From: Ailurus styani
Taxonomy: Eukaryota; Chordata; Mammalia; Carnivora; Ailuridae
Length of the DNA stretch: 64,000 bases
Direction of reading: 5' to 3'
Assembly: GCA_002007465.1 (NCBI GenBank)
Contig: LNAC01000018.1
Coordinates: forward strand, 4,449,481-4,513,480
The translations under genes and the position numbers were made by a program. Positions 56,821-64,000 of the stretch are shown here, piece after piece. Below the pieces are notes generated by a model that was not told the origin of the DNA, ran no database searches, and worked only from the letters and a program-made list of their open reading frames with translations. Positions within the stretch are counted from its first letter, which is position 1; every line of letters begins with the position of its first letter.

Positions 56821-57009
56821 TTTTTCCCCCAAGATTTTATGTATTTATTTCAGAGAGGGAGATCGCGCAAGCATGAGGAGGGGGAGGGGCAGAAGGAGAA
56901 GACACCCTGCCGAATAAGGAGCCCAATGCAAGGCTCGATCCCAGGACCCTGGGATCATGAACCTGAGCCAAAGGCAGGGGCTTAACCGACTGAGCCACTC
57001 AGGTGCCCC
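56821..57009 (-). mobile_element. Can-SINE, minus
   Basis: Head rc gggcacctgagtggctcagt. TSD taatcttttagtctt (56806-56820) and aaatcttttggtctt (57010-57024). Confidence 0.94.
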
Positions 57010-57149
57010 AAATCTTTTGGTCTTATAATCTGTTCTATAGCACCTGACAAAGAGCATAACATATAATAGCACAAAATACCTGTAGATCGAAGGAGAAAAT
57101 TCTATGCCTTGGAACAGGGCATTGAAGATTTCACTTTTTTTGAATCCCC

Positions 57150-57300
57150 TAGGCAGTGTGGTTTGATAGAAGCCTATTGGTTCAGGAATTGTGAGGCCTA
57201 GGCTCTGATCTAGTCCAGACCATGTGATTTGGTAAATTCACTCCAGCTTGCTGATCCTCAGTTTCTTCATCTCTACAATAAGGATTTTCCTATGTATTCA
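57150..57300 (+). repeat. MIR, plus
   Basis: 'gcagtgtggtttgatagaagcc', 'gaggcctaggctctgatc' and 'tgatcctcagtttcttcatctctacaataagga' follow MIR order. Confidence 0.75.
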
Positions 57301-57349
57301 TGGAGAGTTTAGGCCCTGAGTTCTCACAACGGGTTGATATTATGTAACA

Positions 57350-57475
57350 GAGAAATCAAAGAACTGGGAATCTGGGGATCTGGATTCTAGTCCTAGCTCT
57401 CCTCCCACACTGGATGTGTATAACCTTGGACAAATCACAACTTTGCAAATGGTCACCTTGGGGAAAATGAATGGT
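57350..57475 (+). repeat. MIR, plus (second copy)
   Basis: 'tctggattctagtcctagctctcctcccacactggatgtgtataaccttggacaaatcac' is MIR-like; 50 bp after the first copy. Confidence 0.7.
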
Positions 57476-58985
57476 TACAAGAAGACCTCTAAGGTTCCTA
57501 ACCACTCAAAACTCCTATGTTCTGGTTCAGAGAAACATGAAGTCAATTTATGAAACCTGACATTCTCATAGAGCCATTATGATGTGGTCAGTGATACATT
57601 TTAAATCCATCTCTAATCACCTGTCTCATCACAACTGCACTATAACCCAATCCATACAGCCCTACCCTCATCCAGTTGCCCTATGTGTTACCTGAACTCT
57701 GCCCTTGAGATTTTCCCTTGCAAGCAACAACCATTTTTACTACCTTTCGAATTTCAATCCTTACTCCTAACCTTTGGCAAACAGAGCCCCATGCTATGTG
57801 ATCATCAGGGAGAATATGAAACGGAACAATAGGTTTCTTATTTCTTCACAATTCCACTAATTCCCTATCCCTTTTTCGTATAGAGTTTGTTAAAAATGAG
57901 CTGTATCATTATCTACTCTCTTCAGCCTGAACCAAGGATTCTGTGGCTCTCCTTTCTTCACTATGCCATTCCACGACCTTCCAGGCAGCACTGCACAGGC
58001 CGGCAGGGTTCACCAGCACTGCCCTATTATGCCATCTCTAAAAGCTTTTCTTCCATTTCAGTTCTAATACATTCAAATAAAAGCCTCATACCAACTTCTT
58101 TCTGTTTCCCTTTTGGTAGAATTTAAAACTCTATAAGTTACTATTACAACATCTAAATTCTATTAAATCGATAAGTGATGTTTATTAAATTCAAAATGCT
58201 GTTAAAATAATTACAACCAATTATGAAAACACAGGGTTTATAAGCAGAGAATGTAGAAGAAGGATATCCATTTCTAGGAGACAGGACAGCAATGGGGACT
58301 GTAGAGAGCCTAAAACGGCCGTAGGAGCAGCTTTGGAGATCTTTCTTGTTTTTAATTAAAATCTTTATTATTAAAAGGCTATTTTTCTCCAAATTCCGAG
58401 TAAGGTAATTGTTAGAGTTCTCCCCTTCTGGATTAACTTTGCCCTTAATATAAGTAGTTTGATGTAACTAACCAATCCATCTCTCTGTCTATACACATTT
58501 GCTGGGGAGCCCAATCCTTATGGAGTGCAGAGGCTTAAATTGTTTCTTTCAATTAAGAACCTCGTGGCCTGAATCTAAAAGAATGAGAGGCTATCTCCAC
58601 CACACTGGAGAGAGGCAAGGGAAAACAAGGCATAGGCCTTAATGCTCTGCTCCTCATAGATAATGTCAACACTGGACAGTGACCTTTCCACCAAGAATAG
58701 AAAGAAAGGAGAGGAGGAAGCTAGCAACCTCAAACTACGTCTGGAACAACTGATCATATTTCTTCTTTAGGAAGATTAGCCTGGCAACAAAGGGAAGGTA
58801 GGGTTGAAGAAGAAAAGACAGGAGATAGGGAATCCAGTGAGCTGATTCCTACAAGACTTGGGGTAAAACAACAACAAACAAACAAAAAATAAACAAAAAA
58901 CCCCAGCAGTACAGTTTGAACTAAGTCAGTGGGAATGGAGAGTGTGATGAGGAACAATAGGAACAGTACAATTGGATGTTTAAAA
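57476..58985. other. Unannotated, TE-poor block
   Basis: No gene or assignable repeat over ~1.5 kb, except a (CAAA)-rich patch at 58866-58905. Short frames (for example 57887-58126) have no motif. Confidence 0.45.
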
Positions 58986-59035
58986 GGTGATATCAATTGG
59001 CTTTGACGAGTAAATGTTTAAGAAGGAGGGTGGGG

Positions 59036-59834
59036 ACAGTGAGATACCACCTCGCACCAGTCAGAAGGGCTAAAATTAACAAGTCAGGAAATGACAGATG
59101 TTGGCGAAGATGTGGAGAAAGGGGAACCCTCCTACACTGTTGGTGGGAAGGCAAGCTGGTGTAGCCACTCTGGAAAACAGTATGGAGGTTCCTCTAAAAG
59201 GTGAAAATAGAGCTACCCTGCAACCCAGCAATCACACTACTGGGTTTTTACCCTAAAGATACAAAGGTAGTGATCCTTAGGGGCACATGCACCTGAATAT
59301 TTATAGCAGCAATGTCCACAATAGCCAAACTATGAAAAGAACCTAGATGTCCATCAACAGATGAATGGATAAAGAAGATGTGGTATATATACACAATGGA
59401 ATACTACGCAGCCATCAAAAGAAATGAAATCTTACTGTTTGCAATGACGTGGATGGAACTAGAGGGTATTATGCTAAGTGAAATAAGTCAATCAGAGAAA
59501 GGCAATTATCATATGACCTCTCTGATATGAGGAATTTGAGGGGCAAGGTGGGGGACTGTGGGGGATGGGGGAAAATGAAACAAGATGGGATCGGGAAGGA
59601 GACAAACCATAAGAAACTTAATCTCACAAAACAAACTGAGGGTTACTGGGGGGTGGGAGGGTAGGGATAGGGTGGCTGGATTATGGACACTGGGGAGGGT
59701 CTGTGCTATGGTGAGTGCTGTGAAATGTGTAAGCCTGATGATTCACAGACCTGTACCCCTGGGGCAAATAATAATAATAATAAAAGAAAGAAAGAAAATC
59801 ACTCACACACAAACACACGCACACAGAGAGAGAG
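59036..59834 (+). mobile_element. Young carnivoran L1, plus, 5'-truncated
   Basis: Starts in ORF2 ('gtgagataccacctcgcaccagtcag') and runs through the complete 3'UTR to 'acctgtacccctggggcaaataataataataa', the same end as the young copy at 4898. The tail continues as (AAAG)n, (CA)n and (AG)n. TSD agaaggagggtgggga at 59021-59036 and 59835-59850. Confidence 0.94.
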
Positions 59835-59850
59835 AGAAGGAGGGTGGGGA

Positions 59851-60064
59851 GAGGTGACTGGGTGGCTCAGTGGGTTAAGCAACTACCTTTGGCTCAGGTC
59901 ATGATCTCAGGATATTGGGATGGAGCCCAAGTTGGGTTCCCTGCTCAGTGGGGAGCCTGCTTCTCCCTCTCCTTCTGCTTGTCTCTCCCTCTGCTTGCTG
60001 CTCCCCCTGCTTGTGCGCTCTCTCTCTGTCAAATAAGCAAGCTCTTTAAAAAGAAAAAAAAAAA
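59851..60064 (+). mobile_element. Can-SINE, plus, abutting the L1
   Basis: Head gaggtgactgggtggctcag starts at the base after the L1's right TSD. Its own TSD is the same motif again: agaaggagggtgggga (59835-59850) and agaatgagggtgggga (60065-60080). Confidence 0.95.
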
Positions 60065-60080
60065 AGAATGAGGGTGGGGA

Positions 60081-60873
60081 AAAGGAGTTGATTACTCACA
60101 GGTTTTGACTTTTGTGATCGGCACACGGTGGGTACTATTCAAGAAATTAAAGAATATAGGAGAAACAGGTTTGGGGTAAAGATAATGAGTTTACCCACAA
60201 AAACATTGAGTTTCAGGTGTGCTTAGGACTGAGCTGTCTGGAGGCAACTGAATATACATTCCCAAAGCACAGAAGAGAGGTATGTGTCTGTCTCCTAGCC
60301 TGAGGGATTATAGGAGAAACAGAAGTATTTTATGTTTAAGTTTACTTTTTCAGTTGCAGGTGTTTCCCCTTACCAGTAAAAAGGGCATCCCTGTTGCTCA
60401 CCCTTGCAGAATGCATGTCTGGGCCAATCAAGAAAAAGAAAAGACTCATGTTGCCTGATTTGTTGAGCTTCATGTTTCCCAAACATCCGAGCTGTAACAA
60501 CAGTGCTGAGTCCATGAGAAAAGCTGACTCATATTTCCTGCAAGTCAGCACAGATATCCATCCTTCCAAATTATTTGAACCTTTGGCCACTCCCAAAGAG
60601 AATCAAAGTGTTGGAACAATTTATGAGCATATCTTTCATTTGTTGAGAACAATTCTAGTACATTTGTTATTTTTTTCAGAGTAAAAAAAAAAGTTCTTCC
60701 TGCTTTGTGTCCACCCCTATCCCTATGCTCTGAATAGGGGTACCCTTACCTTTCATAGAAAGTCTAGGTTCTCTCAGGATTCATTCAAATGTTCTCTATT
60801 TGTCACCTTCCATTCCCACAATCAGAATTAATCACTCTACTTCCCCAGTCTCCACAGCAATAGTCCCACCATT
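60081..60873. other. Unannotated sequence
   Basis: No assignable repeat. A 96-codon plus frame at 60394-60684 overlaps an 84-codon minus frame. Neither has a recognisable domain. Confidence 0.4.
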
Positions 60874-60886
60874 TAGTGCAGGACTT

Positions 60887-61082
60887 TTTTTTTTTTTCAA
60901 AGATTTTATTTATTTATTTGACAGAGAGAGATCACAAGTAGGCAGACAGGCAGACAGAGAGAGAGGAGGAAGCAGGCTCCCTGCTGAGCAGAGAGCCCGA
61001 TGCAGGGCTTGATCCCAGGACCCCAAGATCATGACCTGAGCCAAAGGCAGAGGCTTTAACCCACTGAGCCACCCAGGCGCCC
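60887..61082 (-). mobile_element. Can-SINE, minus, young
   Basis: Head rc gggcgcctgggtggctcagt. TSD tagtgcaggactt at 60874-60886 and 61083-61095, exact. Confidence 0.96.
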
Positions 61083-61149
61083 TAGTGCAGGACTTCTGAT
61101 AGTGTGATTTTGTGATTTTTATTAAAGTGACATGTTTGGGAATATACCT

Positions 61150-61235
61150 TGTGCCTTAGAGGCATAAGGGGCTTATCTATCTTTGTTTTCCTTCTGTGCC
61201 CAGCATAGCACTTTGTGCATAAAATCTGACTGACA
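61150..61235 (+). repeat. L2-like 3' fragment, plus
   Basis: 'gcttatctatctttgttttccttctgtgcccagcatagcac' weakly matches the L2 terminus. Confidence 0.4.
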
Positions 61236-62504
61236 CGTATTTGTCAAAAGTTATAAAAATATCACCTTACCATTTAAAGAAAGTTAGGAGGCATAACTGT
61301 CTATGGACAAGGAGTTAAAAAGCCACACTATGTATAAATGACTTTCTTTCGCAGATCATTTAAAAACTAAAAATTTGAAATTAGAAGGACTTGTTGAGAA
61401 AAGTAGAAGCATTCACTTGTGGAGGGTGTTAAGAGGTGATAATTTTCAAATTTGTGAAAAAGTGCTGAGTCAAAGATCTGACTCCTCAGTGGGCCACCAA
61501 AAGGCTAGAGACAGCAGTGGCTCAGACTGCTTATAGCCCTCCTGTCCCTGGACACTGCTCCCAAGGATCAGGTTTAAAATTGACATTGTCAATGTCAATG
61601 TCATTGACAACATGACATTTCTCGCTATTATTCTTGTGAGTTGTTCAGATAACTTGTCTTTCAAAAGCATTTCATCCAATTTGTGTTAAGAAGTAAATTG
61701 ATAATTTGACCACATTTCTAATAAATTTCAGTTTGTAGCTTAAATATACTGGAGTGTCATTCTAACAACATTGCACAATGAATAGAATTTGGCAATGTTG
61801 CTCCTTTGGGACATATCCAAAGAGTTTCTAAAGAATGATAAATCCCTGGTGGAAGGCTTTCTCACCCATAAGGAGGCCCTGTGGCATAGATATCAAGACC
61901 ACTTTATAGAAAGCTCCAGGTTTTCATTTAAAGATGTGGGAAATCTCTGGTATAGCAATTAAAGGTGAATAGATTGAACAGATGGAGAGGATTAGGCTGT
62001 ACAACAGCTTGAGCTTCCAGTGCTTTAAACTTTTACTGGTTTCAAAGTTTTCCTTCATGCACCGTTCAAACCATAGTATTTAAAAATAACTTTTAAGAAA
62101 TAACCAGATACAGTTCCAGGTGTAAAAAATGGCGTAATTTCAGAAATGGCATGAGGCCCAAACGTCTAAGCCACATTTTTCTATGTGGCCCACATCTGCT
62201 TTGTTAGACTCCCTTGCCCAAATCACATTTAGGGTTTAAGTTTGTTTAACTGTGACTATAGTGACATATGCATGGGATGTTGAGAGAACTCAAGATAGGG
62301 CTATTAAGGCCCCTGAGGTATTTAAAAACATTTCCTGAGAATACAGTCAAATACTCTAATTGTTTTTCTACTGCTTTTTAACATGTTCTTTCAGAAAGTG
62401 TGTTCTTTGAAAAGTGTTCAATTTAAAAAACAACCAAAACTTAAAACCTTTTCAACTTTTGAGACTTTTTAGAATCCCAGTCTGTAAACTATGCTTGTAA
62501 CTTC
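61236..62504. other. Unannotated; contains a 9-bp perfect hairpin
   Basis: No gene or assignable repeat. At 61579-61599, attgacatt-gtc-aatgtcaat is a perfect inverted repeat with a 3-base loop. Confidence 0.5.
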
Positions 62505-62520
62505 ACGTCCATAGTATTTT

Positions 62521-62724
62521 CTTATTTTTTAAAGATGTATTTACTTATTTGAGGAGTTGGGGGGGGGGAGGAGAAGAGGGAGAGAATTTGGAGCAGACTC
62601 CCTGCTGAGCAGGGAGGGAGCCCCACCAACCATGCAGGGCTCAATCCCACCACCCATGAGATCATGACCTAAGCGGAAACCAAGAGCCTGACGCTTAACC
62701 TATTGAGCCACCCAGGTGCCCCAT
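62521..62724 (-). mobile_element. Can-SINE, minus, older
   Basis: Head rc gggcacctgggtggctcaat and a G run at 62558-62568. Decayed TSD acgtccatagtatttt (62505-62520) and atgttcataatatttt (62725-62740). Confidence 0.92.
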
Positions 62725-62904
62725 ATGTTCATAATATTTTAATTGACAAATGTGGATTATTTTCTTTTTTGCCAATTAAGAGAGTGCTTTTTGTTGTTCC
62801 TCAAAGAGGAATTGACTAGATAGGTCTCACAGGGATTAAAACCGATGAAAGGCTAAATCTGCATCCAATAGGGAAAGAATGGGAAATTTGCAATTGGACT
62901 TTAA

Positions 62905-63125
62905 TTTTTTAAATAATTTTATTGAAATTGACGTACAGGGGACTCCACAGATTTAAAATGTGGAACTTGGTAAGTATGACATAGGTATACACCTACGAAA
63001 CCATCACCACAGTCTAGATAGTAGACATATCCATCATCCCCAAAATTCTTTTGCAGCCCCTTATACCATAATCTTTCCCTTGCAATCACTGACTGGTCTA
63101 TAGCCATGTCCTCATGTTGGGGATA
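62905..63125 (-). mobile_element. Old L1 3'UTR, minus
   Basis: 'aataattttattgaaattgacgtacagg', 'ataggtatacacctacgaaaccatcaccacagtctag' and 'acatatccatcatccccaaaa' are reversed L1 3'UTR motifs. Confidence 0.85.
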
Positions 63126-63218
63126 AACACACTGTGGATGACACAGGCATCAAGAAGAAGGGTCCAGCCTGGCAAAGATATTTAACTTTCAGTTTAATGG
63201 AGTTAAAAGCTGCATGTA

Positions 63219-63433
63219 GGGCGCCTGGGTGGCTCAGTGGGTTAAAGCCGCTGCCTTCGGCTCAGGTCATGATCCCAGGGTCCTCGGATCGAGGCCCACA
63301 TCGGGCTCTCTGCTCAGCAGGGAGCCTGCTTCCTCCTCTCTCCTCTCTCTCTGCCTGCCTCTCTGCCTACTTGTAATCTCTCTCTCTCTCTGTGTCAAAT
63401 GAATAAATAAAAAAAAAAATAAAATAAAAAAAT
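63219..63433 (+). mobile_element. Can-SINE, plus, youngest subtype
   Basis: Nearly identical to 50185-50387, including aagccgctgccttcggctca and gtgtcaaatgaataaataaa. TSD aaaagctgcatgta at 63205-63218 and 63434-63447, exact. Confidence 0.97.
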
Positions 63434-63447
63434 AAAAGCTGCATGTA

Positions 63448-64000
63448 GGATGTGCTTAAAAATAAAGCTATTGACTCACAATATTTTCAACTTAAAACCG
63501 ATCTTGATCTTTTGATCTTCATAACTTTATCGAATGTTTATTATTTCAAATGGAGCAAAACTTGCTTTCTTCTTTCTTGCCCTTTTTCTAAAACATTCCT
63601 CACACAAGGATAATTTTTAAAATTAAATTTACCTAGAGCTGTAATCATTTATTTTTTAATGAAAATTAATAGTATCAATCAGACATGAATTTAGAATAGT
63701 TGTATATAAATGGAGGGGCACGTTGTCTGGGCCATTTCGGAGCAAACGTTTACAAGACCATAGAGCACATTTTATGGTCAGAGAACACAATTTTTCAGTG
63801 CTAAAAACTGATTGGTCCTATATTAGTACTTCTCATCATTATTTTGTGTTAACCATCAGAGCTAAAAACTTACACTAATTCTTATTTCTTGGGTGGTGGT
63901 TTCTAAACTTACATGGAATGGTCCATTGAGCCCTTTAATGGGAGCAAACAATCCTACTGATCACCAAATTCATTTACCATTTTGGGGGGGAAACTCACCT
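63448..64000. other. Unannotated sequence
   Basis: Nothing supported up to the window end. Confidence 0.4.

Noticed and set aside
60394..60684. 96-codon frame with KKKK and a hydrophobic end
   Set aside because: An opposite-strand frame of similar size overlaps it, and no family features can be named.

Overview
This window is repeat-rich nuclear DNA from a placental carnivore. The diagnosis rests on 36 copies of the tRNA-Lys-derived carnivore SINE (Can-SINE: head GGGGCRCCTGGGTGGCTCAG, a CT-rich stretch, then an AATAAA/A-rich tail) and on L1 elements with carnivoran-type ORF1/ORF2. The younger SINE copies carry a 'ctgcctgcctctctgcctacttgt' type region that I associate with arctoid carnivores, mustelids in particular; the species-level guess is inference. 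I find no functional protein-coding gene, no exon I can name, no RNA gene and no CRISPR-like array. The only host-gene-derived sequence I recognise is a dead processed copy of ribosomal protein RPL12 (38401-38998, minus strand).

Layout. 1-4600: ancient mammalian repeats and old minus-strand L1 fragments with three SINEs. 4613-6973: a nest in which two SINEs and a young twin-primed (internally inverted) L1 occupy one target motif. 6974-14760: old L1 ends, MIR, L2, a hAT-type DNA transposon, a truncated carnivoran L1 (10008-10850), SINEs, and a decayed HAL1/L1-ORF1-like stretch (12690-13720). 14763-20867: a nearly full-length young L1 with its 5'UTR promoter, ORF1 and ORF2, carrying only a handful of lesions but missing its 3' end. 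20868-27240: an older L1 running in the same direction, hit by seven SINEs and one 99-bp tandem duplication. 27241-47205: mostly ancient L1 ends, MIR and L2, a solo-LTR-like insertion, the RPL12 retropseudogene, microsatellites, and the TE-poor block 33310-35260. 47206-64000: long stretches without recognisable repeats (47640-49510, 50410-52660, 57480-58985, 61100-62500) separated by SINEs and L1 fragments.

How the parts interact. Everything here fits target-primed reverse transcription by L1: L1 supplies the endonuclease and reverse transcriptase, and the SINEs and the RPL12 copy are templates mobilised in trans. Many insertions still have readable target-site duplications (TSDs), so relative order can be worked out, and three loci show repeated use of one target motif. 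I see no sign of a new biological system. The points most worth a second look are the nested/reused target sites, the 3'-truncated chimeric end of the young L1, the twin-priming junction, two copies of an unclassified ~118-bp repeat (44112/56651), a 30-bp exact repeat 2.7 kb apart, and assembly problems marked by isolated single Ns.
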